Positions 8,155-16,600 of a stretch of DNA of 64,000 nt are shown in pieces. Within the stretch, counting starts at the first letter, position 1. Every line of letters begins with the position of its first letter. A program made the translations under genes and the position numbers. Under the pieces are notes generated by a model, which was given only the letters and a program-made list of their open reading frames with translations, searched no databases and was not told the origin of the DNA. Source of the DNA: Luteipulveratus mongoliensis (GTDB lineage Bacteria; Actinomycetota; Actinomycetes; Actinomycetales; Dermatophilaceae). The DNA lies in NCBI RefSeq assembly GCF_001190945.1, contig NZ_CP011112.1, positions 5,208,001-5,272,000 on the forward strand, given 5' to 3'.

Positions 8155-9705
8155 TCAGCGGCTGAGCGCGGCCAGGTCGAAGCCTTCGGTGATGGCGTTC
8201 TTGGGCAGTCCGGTGATGCCCTTGTCGGCGACCATCAGGTTGGGCAGCAGGAACAGGAAGTCGGCGGCTGCGTCGTCCACGAGGAGCCGTGCTGCCTTCT
8301 TCATGTTGGCGACCTGATCGGTCTCCGTGCCGGAGTCAGCCGCCTTGAGGTAGGTCTGCATCTGCGGGTCGGAGAACTTGGTGTAGTACTTCGGGTCGCC
8401 GAAAACCGTTGGCAGGTCACGGGGTTCGACGTGACTGATCATCGACATGTCGTAGTCAGCGTTGGTGAAGACGTTGCTCAGCCACGCCGCGGGGAACTCC
8501 AGGGTGTCGAGCTTCACCTTGAAGCCGACCTGCTCGAGCATGCTCTTCACGACCGGACCGCAAGCGGTCGCATAAGGCAGTGCGGGGAGACGCAAGCGGA
8601 TCGTCGTACCGGCCTTGCCTGACTGCTTGAGCAGGTCCTTGGCCTTCTGCTGGTCGTAGGGCGTCACCTTGGTGAGGTCCTCGTACCAAGGATCGGTCGG
8701 CGGGACCATCGAGCCGATCTGCTCACCATGGCCGGCCCAGCAGGTGTCGATGAGGCCCTTGTGGTTGATGCCGTAGCGGACCGCCTGACGAACTCGCTTG
8801 TCGTTGAACGGTGCTCGCGCGTTGTTCATCGACAGGACGATCTCGCCGTTAGTCGTGCCTTCGATGATCTGGTACTTGTCGGGCGAGAACTGCGACAGCG
8901 ACTCGGGCGCCTGCACGGTGCTGACGACGTTGATCGTCTTGGAGAGCAGCGCGTTGTTGAGGGACGTCGGGTCCTTGAAGTACTTCAGCGTCACCGTCTT
9001 GAAGTGCGGCTTGGTGCCCCAGTACTTCTCGTTGCGGGTCAGCACGATCGAGTCGCCGCGCGCCCACTTGGTGAACGTGTAGGGGCCGGAGCCGATCGGC
9101 TTGTTGGCGAGGTCGCCGCCGGCCTTGGGGAAGATCGCGCCGATGCGAGTCGTCATGTCGAACAGCCAGTTGTTGCTGGGCTGCTTGAGGAGGACCTGGA
9201 CCTTCGTCGGGCTGAGCGCCTTCACGGACGCGACGGGGTCCATCTTCGCCTTGAGACCGATGGTCCACTTCGTCTTGACCTGGTTGATCGAGTAGACGAC
9301 GTCGTCCGCGGTGAGGGGCGTTCCGTTGGAGAAGGTGGCGTTGGCCGGCAGGTCGAACGTGTAGGTCTTGCGGTCCTTCTCGACCGACCGCTTGGTCGCG
9401 AGTCCGTTGACGACTTTCCCGTTCTGGTCCTGCTTGACGAGCGTCTCGTAGATGTTGCCCAGCTCGGCCTGCGGGATCGCGGCGCCATCATTCTTGGTGA
9501 AGTCGAGGCTGGCCGGCTCAGCGATGAGGCCGATGGTGATGCCGTCGTTGCTCGGTCCGCTCGGCGCGCTCGACCCTGGCGCACCTGATCCGCTGGTGGT
9601 CGGCGCGCTGCCCGTCTGGTCGTCCTTGGTGGAGCCGGCCGAACATCCGGCCACCAGGCTGACGCCCAGCACTGCCACCACAACTCGGGTACGACGGAGG
9701 GACAT
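8155..9705 (-). CDS. Peptide ABC importer substrate-binding lipoprotein (SBP family 5)
   Basis: A 516-residue extracytoplasmic binding protein. The lipobox LVAGC falls near residue 21, followed by a Ser/Thr/Gly/Pro-rich linker. Family 5 features follow: LDFTKNDGAAIPQAELGNIYETLV, TFDLPANATFSNGTPLTADDVVYS, and GSGPYTFTKWARGDSIVLTRNEKYWG. Family members bind oligopeptides, nickel complexes or other small ligands. The downstream peptidase favours peptides. ATG with AAGGAG upstream. It is the first gene of the importer operon that runs left to about 3470. Confidence 0.93.
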   Translation of the reverse strand: MSLRRTRVVVAVLGVSLVAGCSAGSTKDDQTGSAPTTSGSGAPGSSAPSGPSNDGITIGLIAEPASLDFTKNDGAAIPQAELGNIYETLVKQDQNGKVVNGLATKRSVEKDRKTYTFDLPANATFSNGTPLTADDVVYSINQVKTKWTIGLKAKMDPVASVKALSPTKVQVLLKQPSNNWLFDMTTRIGAIFPKAGGDLANKPIGSGPYTFTKWARGDSIVLTRNEKYWGTKPHFKTVTLKYFKDPTSLNNALLSKTINVVSTVQAPESLSQFSPDKYQIIEGTTNGEIVLSMNNARAPFNDKRVRQAVRYGINHKGLIDTCWAGHGEQIGSMVPPTDPWYEDLTKVTPYDQQKAKDLLKQSGKAGTTIRLRLPALPYATACGPVVKSMLEQVGFKVKLDTLEFPAAWLSNVFTNADYDMSMISHVEPRDLPTVFGDPKYYTKFSDPQMQTYLKAADSGTETDQVANMKKAARLLVDDAAADFLFLLPNLMVADKGITGLPKNAITEGFDLAALSR

Positions 9706-9840
9706 CGAGACTCCTTGTCACGGGCGACGCCACCTCGCGCCGCATCGAAAGCCAAGCATGGCGTACGCCGCCCGGTCGCGCAGCGCGTCGCGGGTCACAC
9801 TTTGGAAAACCTGAGTCAGCCCCCGGCCGGGTCGCCGCTG

Positions 9841-9900
9841 CGGCGCGGGCCTGGGCGGCGCGGGCCTGGGCGGGGCGGGGCTGGGCGGCGCGGGCCCGGG
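9841..9900. repeat. Four tandem 15-bp GC repeats
   Basis: Units at 9841-9855 and 9856-9870 are identical (CGGCGCGGGCCTGGG). Units at 9871-9885 and 9886-9900 are diverged copies. The array lies upstream of the importer operon start (9705) and 47 bp from the end of the HNH gene. No function is evident. Confidence 0.85.
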
Positions 9901-9910
9901 CATGCGACTG

Positions 9911-9932
9911 AGCCCGCCACGTTCGGCGGGCT
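9911..9932 (-). terminator. Hairpin downstream of the HNH gene
   Basis: AGCCCGCC (9911-9918) pairs with GGCGGGCT (9925-9932) across a 6-nt loop, 15 nt past the stop of the minus-strand HNH gene. There is no clear U tract, which is common in this kind of genome. Probably an intrinsic terminator. Confidence 0.5.
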
Positions 9933-9946
9933 GAGGGGCGGCGGCG

Positions 9947-11245
9947 TCAGGTATGGCCAACGGCTTGGTCCAGCCGCCAAACAACACCGGTCGGGCTGAT
10001 GGCCGCGGTCAGGTCGCGGCGGTGGACGAGCGTGTGGTGCCGCTGACACAGCAACGCCGCGTTGGCCAGGTCTGTGCGGCCGCCGCGCGACCACCAGACC
10101 ACGTGGTGCGCGTCGCACCACTGCGCCGGGATCGTGCACCCTGGGAAGGTGCAGCCCTGATCTCGCTGCCACAGCGTCCGCCGCTGCGCCGGGGTGAACA
10201 ACCGCACCTCGCGACCCACATCAAGCACCTCACCGGCCGAGCCGAGGACCATCGGCACGATCCCCGCATCACACGCCATCCGGCGTACGACCTGCGCTGA
10301 CAGCACCTCGCCGGTCGCGGTCGTGCCGGCCCCAGCGCGCGCGGCAACCCCTGCCCCGGCTCCCACCCGAACCCCGGCTCGGCCGAGATCCTCGGCCAGC
10401 TCTTCCCACGGCAGCGTGACCACGACCTGCGCCTTAGCGGCCTTCGGCTGCTCGCCCGGCGCGGAGACGCCTCGTCGCACGACCTCGATGAGAGCGTCCG
10501 CACGACGCGTGGCGGCAGGGCGCGGGTCGGGTTCGCCGTCGGGACCCGGCACCGGTGCGGACAAGCCGGCGATCGCAGCGTCGATGGTCGCGGCACCTTC
10601 GGGATCAAGAAGCACTCGATACTCCGCCAGACCCGCCGGCCCTGCCTGCTTGAACAAGGCCCGACCACGCCCGGCAGCATCCTGCTCCGCATCGAGATCG
10701 CGCTCCGGCTTCAACAGCTGACCGGCACGACCGATCGCGACCCGCAGCTCGCGCGGTGTCAGGCCCGCGCGCTCAGGAGTCTCAGCAGCAGCCCCCACCA
10801 GGATGTCGACCGTCTCCGCGAGCGGCGCCGGCTCGGCCACGGGCGCGACGTCGGTCACGAACCGCACCAGCTGATCAGCCTTGCCCAGACCCACCGCGCC
10901 CGCGACGAACGCCTCCCACACCGGCCGCGCTGCCGTCCGGTCTGCAGCAGCCGCGACCCGGTTGACCCGCGAGACGTGCGACGGATCCGGGGGCAACCCG
11001 ACCCGCGCCTCGACACCGCGGCGCTGAACGGTGGCCACCCAGTCCACGACCCCGAAGCCGTGCTCCCGATGCAGACCCCGGCCGATGCCCTCACGCAGCA
11101 CCGCGACCTCGACCCGGTCCAGCACGGCACGCGCTGCACCCGTGAGCGCCAGCAGTTCCTCGACCTGGACTCCCGACAACGACCACAGCCCGTCGCCGTC
11201 GATCACATCCAAGGACTCGACCGCAGCCTGGGCAGCACTGACCAT
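9947..11245 (-). CDS. DUF222 domain HNH endonuclease
   Basis: A 432-residue protein with an N-terminal DUF222 helical domain (EELLALTGAARAVLDRVEVAVLREG onwards) and a C-terminal HNH domain: RDQGCTFPGCTIPAQWCDAHHVVWWSRGG, then LANAALLCQRHHTLVH. The Cys pair, the AHH and the final HH give the metal-bound HNH site. These proteins are abundant in Actinobacteria, often in many copies, and their role is unsettled. I use ATG 11245, which has GAGGAGAGGCG directly upstream, and not the longer frame reaching 11623. Expressed alone. Confidence 0.9.
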   Translation of the reverse strand: MVSAAQAAVESLDVIDGDGLWSLSGVQVEELLALTGAARAVLDRVEVAVLREGIGRGLHREHGFGVVDWVATVQRRGVEARVGLPPDPSHVSRVNRVAAAADRTAARPVWEAFVAGAVGLGKADQLVRFVTDVAPVAEPAPLAETVDILVGAAAETPERAGLTPRELRVAIGRAGQLLKPERDLDAEQDAAGRGRALFKQAGPAGLAEYRVLLDPEGAATIDAAIAGLSAPVPGPDGEPDPRPAATRRADALIEVVRRGVSAPGEQPKAAKAQVVVTLPWEELAEDLGRAGVRVGAGAGVAARAGAGTTATGEVLSAQVVRRMACDAGIVPMVLGSAGEVLDVGREVRLFTPAQRRTLWQRDQGCTFPGCTIPAQWCDAHHVVWWSRGGRTDLANAALLCQRHHTLVHRRDLTAAISPTGVVWRLDQAVGHT

Positions 11246-11571
11246 CGCCTCTCCTCGAGGCTGCTGATCAGTCGGTTGAACGGCCATGCATCGAACGTAC
11301 ATTCGACCACCGACAACCTCCTCCAAGCCACCAGTCACCAGCAGCACCAACGGCTTCCGACGTCGAGAGGTCAGGCGGCGCGAGCCGACAATCTCGTCGG
11401 AGGCGGCTCCTGTGGACAACGGCACAGCGTGCGCGGGGCCACCAAGATGGGCGCATGCGCATCGCCCCGTTCCGTGAGCCGACCGACATTGGTCCGACTC
11501 GCAATGCCCCATGCGTGCGGACGGCTCGGCATACTCACGTCGGCATTGCCCGAACCACAGGGGGAACATCC
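11246..11571. other. Intergenic region between divergent HNH and lipoprotein genes
   Basis: 326 bp between two divergent starts. It should hold both promoters. I see no convincing gene, RNA or repeat in it. The upstream extension of the HNH reading frame into this stretch has no ribosome site and no domain similarity. Confidence 0.5.
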
Positions 11572-12195
11572 ATGCAGGCCAGCCCTTTCCGCGCGACCGC
11601 GACCAGCGTTGCGCTGGCTGCACTCGTCGGTACGACGCTCCTCACCGGTTGCGACGACTCCGGTTCGGAGGGTGGCAGCACTCCCACGTCGTCTGCGAGC
11701 TCGACGACGTCCGCGCCCTCGTCACCTCCGGCCAGCAGTACGTCCGCCTCACCGACCTCGTCCGCACTCGGCCCCGGACTGCCCGGCGTCCCCGCCAATG
11801 CCCGTGCCAACACCGAAGCCGCCGCCATCGCCTTCACCAAGCACTACATCAACCAGGTCAATCACACTCGGATGGCACCAAAGACTGGGGTCATCGAGCC
11901 ATTCGGGCTGCCCGGCTGCAAATCGTGCACCGCCTTCGCCGGAAGCATCCAGTACCTCAAGGAGAACGGAGAAAGGTACTCGGCTCCACTTCTCCTGGTG
12001 TCACGCGCTACCCGGATCACCGGCGAAAGCGGAATGGTCATCCAAGTCGGATTCAACGCGACGACCGTTCCCGTGATCGGCCGCGACGGCACAACGTCAC
12101 GCACCCAGCGCGCATCTGCCGACTACGTAGCCGTCTACTTCCTCAGGTGGGCAGCCGACGGCTGGCGAGTCAAAGAAATAAAGGAAGCGGCGTGA
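11572..12195 (+). CDS. DUF6318-like lipoprotein
   Basis: A 207-residue lipoprotein with lipobox LLTGC near residue 28, then a long Ser/Thr/Pro linker (about 35-65), then a small globular domain. That domain contains AAIAFTKHYINQVN and the Cys pair CKSC, and ends with YFLRWAADGWRVKEI. This arrangement matches the actinobacterial DUF6318 family as I recall it, with an NTF2-like look. Function unknown. ATG with GGGGAAC upstream. It overlaps the next gene by 4 bp (GTGA), so the two are co-translated. Confidence 0.82.
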   Translation: MQASPFRATATSVALAALVGTTLLTGCDDSGSEGGSTPTSSASSTTSAPSSPPASSTSASPTSSALGPGLPGVPANARANTEAAAIAFTKHYINQVNHTRMAPKTGVIEPFGLPGCKSCTAFAGSIQYLKENGERYSAPLLLVSRATRITGESGMVIQVGFNATTVPVIGRDGTTSRTQRASADYVAVYFLRWAADGWRVKEIKEAA

Positions 12196-13109
12196 GGCCC
12201 ACCACGGTTTCGCTTACGGCACTTGCCGGATCAGTAGCGCTCTCAGCTGTTCTATTGACGAGTCCTGCCCGCGCTGACACGCCGCCACCACCATCTGACT
12301 GTGGGCAGGCATGTCAGGGCAACGGAGGCCAATACAACGGGTTGCCACCGACGTACGTGTACAAGACCAAAGGGCCGTGGCCCGGCGGCAAGGGCAGTAA
12401 AGGCGGCGGGCAACCGGTCCCGTACGAGTACACGACCCCGATGGCCTGTCCGCGCAGCAGCCCGGACAACCCGAACGACTACGGCTGCGGCAGCGCGCTC
12501 ACCATGTGCATGCAGCAGGTCCACGCGACCGGCCCGTACTCCCGCGTCTATCGCCGCCTGCTCGGCCCGGACGACACCAAGGGCCCGTGGGAGCTCGTCG
12601 GTTCGACGTGCTGGCCGGAGAAGGTCCCGGGCACGCCGGCCAAACCCCGCCTGACCATCGCGATGATCAAAGCCGCGTGGACGCACACGCCCTTCGCCAA
12701 ACCGACGCTCTCGATCCAGCCGGTCGGCAATCGGACCCTCGTGACTCTCCCGACCTATTTCCAGGTGACGTGGCCGGCGACGGGCAATCAGCCCGACGAG
12801 GTCCGCACCGTCACGCTGGTCGGACAGCGCGTCGACATCAAGCCGACGTTCAAAAAGGTGACCTATACGTTCGGCGACGGCACCTCGGCGACCACCACCT
12901 CACTCGGCGGGCCCTACCCGACCGGCGACATCAAGCACGCCTACAACAACCCGGGTTCGGTGAGCGTCAGCACGACAGCGACGTACGGCGGGCAGTTCCG
13001 TATCGGCGGACAAGGTGAGTGGGTCGACGTACCTGGCACGCTGCCGATCGCCGGACCCGCGCAGCAGCTGCAGATCGTGACCGCGACCAACCGTCTCGTC
13101 AACGAGTGA
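12192..13109 (+). CDS. Secreted Cys-rich protein with a PKD-like region, function unknown
   Basis: A 305-residue exported protein with a GTG start coupled to the preceding lipoprotein stop. The signal peptide ends near ARA at about residue 28. The mature N-terminus has several cysteines (DCGQACQG, MACPRSS, YGCGSALTMCMQQ, STCWPEK). The C-terminal part contains TYTFGDGTSATT and the following HAYNNPGSVSVSTTATYGG, which is the FGDG...H.Y...G pattern of a PKD-like beta-sandwich. It has no catalytic motif. The coupling suggests that it acts with the lipoprotein at the cell surface. Confidence 0.8.
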   Translation: MRPTTVSLTALAGSVALSAVLLTSPARADTPPPPSDCGQACQGNGGQYNGLPPTYVYKTKGPWPGGKGSKGGGQPVPYEYTTPMACPRSSPDNPNDYGCGSALTMCMQQVHATGPYSRVYRRLLGPDDTKGPWELVGSTCWPEKVPGTPAKPRLTIAMIKAAWTHTPFAKPTLSIQPVGNRTLVTLPTYFQVTWPATGNQPDEVRTVTLVGQRVDIKPTFKKVTYTFGDGTSATTTSLGGPYPTGDIKHAYNNPGSVSVSTTATYGGQFRIGGQGEWVDVPGTLPIAGPAQQLQIVTATNRLVNE

Positions 13110-13116
13110 GGTCCAC

Positions 13117-13162
13117 GGTCTCGATACGGGCCTCCGCAAGCTCCGGCCCTACTCGACCGGCG
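13117..13162. repeat. Single arm of the dispersed LVE-stop palindrome
   Basis: This 46-bp stretch begins GGTCTCGATACG and ends CTACTCGACCGGCG, matching the right arm of the elements at 42266-42585 and 49966-50072. The left arm is missing. It lies between the end of the secreted-protein gene and plsB. Confidence 0.75.
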
Positions 13163-13262
13163 GGAGAGTCCGCCGCAGACGGCCAACCCATTGACCGTTA
13201 CCGGTGAGTCAACAAGACTGTCCGCACCGTGACGCTCTGCACACGGCGTACCAGGAGGTCCC

Positions 13263-15167
13263 ATGCGAGTCGTACCCGAGTCCGCTGCGATCACTGGTGC
13301 CCTGGACCGTGTCCATGCGCGCGGCGTGCTGCAGCACGCCGGCCTGATCGGAGAGAGTCTGACGCCGCTCGCCTCGGACTCCCGTGAGGTCGCCGAGCTG
13401 CTCGTCGATCCGGCGTACGACGACACGATGTCCGCCCTCGCGGCCAAGCTCGGGCAGGACGAGACTCGCGTCCGCGAAGAGGCCGCCCAGTACCTCCGCG
13501 AGATGTCCGCGACGCACAGCGACCGGGCCAGCGAGAGCTTCCGCAAGTTCGGCCAGTGGATGATGCGTGCGCACGACGTCTTCGTGGACGACGACTCGAT
13601 CAGCCGGCTGCGCTCGTTGGACCGCCAGTCGTCGCTGCTGTTCTTGTTCTCCCACCGCTCCTACCTCGACGGCGCGATGGTGCCCGAGGTCCTGGCATCG
13701 CGCGGCATCTCACCGGCGTTCACGTTCGCGGGCGCCAACCTCAACTTCTTCCCGATGGGCTCGGTGGTCAGCCGCTCCGGGGGCATCTTCATCCGCCGCG
13801 ACACGCATGACCTGCCGGTCTACCGCGGCGCGCTGCGGGCGTACATCGGTCAGCTCGTCCGCAACCGCGCCAACCTGGCCTGGTCGATCGAGGGCGGCCG
13901 CACCCGGACCGGCAAGCTGCGACCACCGGTCTTCGGGATCATGCGCTACGTCGTGGACGCCGTGGACGCCCTCGACCAGGCCAGCGACGGGACCGGCGCG
14001 GAGGCGCACGGTGACGCGCTCGTCGTACCCGTCTCGATCGTCTACGACCAGCTGCACGAGGTCGCCCGGATGACGACCGAGGCCCGCGGCGGCAATAAGC
14101 GTCCCGAGGACCTGCGCTGGCTCGTCCAGTTCGCCCGCGATCAGCGGCAGCGACTCGGCCGCGCCTACCTCGACTTCGGTGAGCCGTTCTCGCTGCGCGA
14201 CCGGCTGGGTGAGCTGAGCGCCGGCGAGGCGCCCCACCTGGTCGAACGCATCGCCCTCGACACCTGCCACCGCATCAACCGCGCGACGCCGGTGACCGCG
14301 ACCGCCATCGTCAGTCTGGCCATGCTCGGCGTCGATCGGGCGCTCAGCCTGGGCGAGGTCATGGAGACCATCGAGCCGCTCGTCGGATACCTCGACAGCC
14401 GTGAGTGGCCGGTCGCCGGGGCGGCCAATCTCACCGATCGGTCGACCGTACGTCGGGCGCTCCAGGAGCTCGTCGCCTCCGACGTGCTCACGTGTTACGA
14501 GGGCGGCACCGAGACGGTGTGGCGCATCGGCCGGGACACCCACCTGATCGCCGCGTTCTATCGCAACACCGCGATCCACGTGCTGGTCGAGCGCGCCATC
14601 GGCGAACTCGCGCTGCTGGCAGCGGCCGAGAAGGGCACCGATCCCGGCCCGACCGTGCGCGAGGAAGCGCTGCGGCTGCGCGAGCTGCTGAAGTTCGACT
14701 TCTTCTTCTCCAGCCGTGGTGAGTTCGGGGACGAGCTCGAGGCCGAGCTGCGCCGCTTCGACTCCCACGCCGACGCCAAGGTCGAGGTCGATCCCGGAGA
14801 CCTGCGCCAGCTGCTGCAGCGCTCGAGCCCGCACGTCGCACACCTGGTCCTGCGTCCCTTCCTGGACGCCTACCACGTCGTGGCCGACCGCCTCGTCACG
14901 TGGGAGGACCAGGGATTCGATGAAAAGAGATTCCTCGACGAGTGCTTACGAGTGGGTCGCCAGTGGGCGCTCCAGCGGCGAGTAGCGAGCGACGAGTCGA
15001 TCTCGCTCGAGCTGTTCCGCACCGCGCTGCGGCTCGCGGCGCACCGCGACCTGCTCGAGTCCGACTCACCTCATCTGACCAAGCGGCGCGAGGACTTCCT
15101 CGTCGAGATCCGCGAAGCCGCACGACGTGCAGGAGTCGTTGCCGAGATGGCCCGGACCCACCGATGA
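13263..15167 (+). CDS. plsB: Glycerol-3-phosphate 1-O-acyltransferase
   Basis: A 634-residue acyltransferase of the PlsB/GPAT family, making 1-acyl-glycerol-3-phosphate from acyl-CoA and glycerol-3-phosphate at the membrane. Motif I HRSYLD is at 131-136 (HX4D), GGIFIRR at 173-179 and EGGRTRTGK at 210-218. A long C-terminal helical region follows, as in bacterial PlsB. ATG preceded by AGGAGG. It is the first gene of a coupled operon with the HAD-PlsC protein, gpsA and a WS/DGAT enzyme. Its stop overlaps the next start as ATGA. Confidence 0.93.
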   Translation: MRVVPESAAITGALDRVHARGVLQHAGLIGESLTPLASDSREVAELLVDPAYDDTMSALAAKLGQDETRVREEAAQYLREMSATHSDRASESFRKFGQWMMRAHDVFVDDDSISRLRSLDRQSSLLFLFSHRSYLDGAMVPEVLASRGISPAFTFAGANLNFFPMGSVVSRSGGIFIRRDTHDLPVYRGALRAYIGQLVRNRANLAWSIEGGRTRTGKLRPPVFGIMRYVVDAVDALDQASDGTGAEAHGDALVVPVSIVYDQLHEVARMTTEARGGNKRPEDLRWLVQFARDQRQRLGRAYLDFGEPFSLRDRLGELSAGEAPHLVERIALDTCHRINRATPVTATAIVSLAMLGVDRALSLGEVMETIEPLVGYLDSREWPVAGAANLTDRSTVRRALQELVASDVLTCYEGGTETVWRIGRDTHLIAAFYRNTAIHVLVERAIGELALLAAAEKGTDPGPTVREEALRLRELLKFDFFFSSRGEFGDELEAELRRFDSHADAKVEVDPGDLRQLLQRSSPHVAHLVLRPFLDAYHVVADRLVTWEDQGFDEKRFLDECLRVGRQWALQRRVASDESISLELFRTALRLAAHRDLLESDSPHLTKRREDFLVEIREAARRAGVVAEMARTHR

Positions 15168-16600
15168 GCACACCCGAAGACGTCGTCGAGGCGGTTCTGG
15201 CCGGCCCCAAGGGTGCCGATATCGGTGCCTTCTTTGACCTGGACGGCACCATCGTCGCGGGCTACACGGCGACCGCGTTCTGGAACGACCGGGTGCGCAA
15301 CCGAGAGGTCGGCCTCGGCGAGATGGCGACCACGATCGTCGCGGCGATCGACGGCGCGCTCCTCGGCGGGGATCCCACCAAGATGGGCGACGTCAGCGTG
15401 GAGAGCCTGCGCGGCCACAGCGAGGACGAGCTCGTCGAGTTCGGTGAGCGGCTGTTCGTCCAGAAGACCGCGGCGACCATCAGGACGCAGTCTCGTGACC
15501 TCATCCGGGCGCACCTGCGGATGGGCCACACGGTCGTCGTCGCGTCGGCCGCGACACGCTTCCAGATCGGGCCGATCGCGCACGACCTCGGCATCACCAA
15601 CATCCTGTGCACCGAGGTCGAGGTCGAGGACGGCATCTTCACCGGACAGCTCGCCGGCCCGATGCTGTGGGGCGAGCCCAAGGCCCGGGCTGTCCGAAAG
15701 TTCGCGCGTGACAATGGTATTGACCTGCCGGCGAGCTACGCCTACGCCAACGGCGACGAGGACATCGCCTTCCTCTCCTCCGTCGGCCAACCGCATGCCC
15801 TCAACCCGCAGCGCGGACTGCGTGAGGCCGCCACCCAGCAGAAGTGGACGATCCTGGAGATGCGCGAGCCGAAGCGCGCAGGTCTCCGTGCCCTGGCCAG
15901 TACGACGGCCGCCATGGCCGGCGCCGGCACCGGACTCGGCGTGGGCGCAGCCCTCGGAATCCTCCACGGGGACAAGCGATTCGGCGTCAACACCGGGCTC
16001 TCGCTCGCCGCCGATACAGCGCTGGCCGTGAGTGGCGTACGGCTGAATGTCATCGGTGAGCCCAACCTGTGGAACGCCCGGCCGGCCATCTTCATCGCCA
16101 ATCACCAGAGCTCGTTGGACGTGCTCGTCGTCGGCTCACTGCTGCGTCGCGACTACACCATGGTCGGCAAGAAGGAAGCGCGTTACGACCCGCGCGCCCT
16201 CCTCGGAGGTCTGCTGATCGACCCGGTGTACATCGACCGGTCCAACCCCGAGACAGCGATCGACGCCCTCAGCCAGCTGCGCGACCGTGTCCAGTCGGGC
16301 ACCTCGATCGTGGTGTTCCCCGAGGGCACCCGCGCGGCGACGCCCGAGCTCGGCCCCTTCAAGAAGGGCGCCTTCCACATGGCCATGCAGGCGGGCGTAC
16401 CGATCGTCCCGATCGTGCTGCGCAACACGGGTGAGCTCATGTGGCGACGCTCCAAGCTGGTCAATCCGGGCGTGGTCGACGTGTGCGTCCTCGACCCGAT
16501 CCCCACTGACGGCTGGACACCTGAGGACATCACCGACGTCACCGAGCAGGTGCGCCAGCAGTTCGTCGACACCCTCGAAGAGTGGCCTGAGGAGGCGTGA
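15164..16600 (+). CDS. HAD-IB phosphatase fused to 1-acylglycerol-3-phosphate acyltransferase (PlsC)
   Basis: A 478-residue two-domain protein. The N-terminal HAD subfamily IB domain has FFDLDGTI at 24-30 and the later ANGDEDIAFL metal site. The C-terminal PlsC domain has NHX4D (NHQSSLD, about residue 312) and FPEGTR at about 385. The PlsC part makes phosphatidic acid from the PlsB product. The HAD part may dephosphorylate a phospholipid or glycerol phosphate. The start is ATG 15164, coupled to plsB as ATGA. Fusions of this type are known in Actinobacteria next to lipid genes. Confidence 0.92.
   Translation: MSTPEDVVEAVLAGPKGADIGAFFDLDGTIVAGYTATAFWNDRVRNREVGLGEMATTIVAAIDGALLGGDPTKMGDVSVESLRGHSEDELVEFGERLFVQKTAATIRTQSRDLIRAHLRMGHTVVVASAATRFQIGPIAHDLGITNILCTEVEVEDGIFTGQLAGPMLWGEPKARAVRKFARDNGIDLPASYAYANGDEDIAFLSSVGQPHALNPQRGLREAATQQKWTILEMREPKRAGLRALASTTAAMAGAGTGLGVGAALGILHGDKRFGVNTGLSLAADTALAVSGVRLNVIGEPNLWNARPAIFIANHQSSLDVLVVGSLLRRDYTMVGKKEARYDPRALLGGLLIDPVYIDRSNPETAIDALSQLRDRVQSGTSIVVFPEGTRAATPELGPFKKGAFHMAMQAGVPIVPIVLRNTGELMWRRSKLVNPGVVDVCVLDPIPTDGWTPEDITDVTEQVRQQFVDTLEEWPEEA

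Noticed and set aside
11287-11623. N-terminal extension of the HNH protein
   Set aside because: The extra residues show no similarity to DUF222, and a strong GAGGAGAGG site lies just before ATG 11245.
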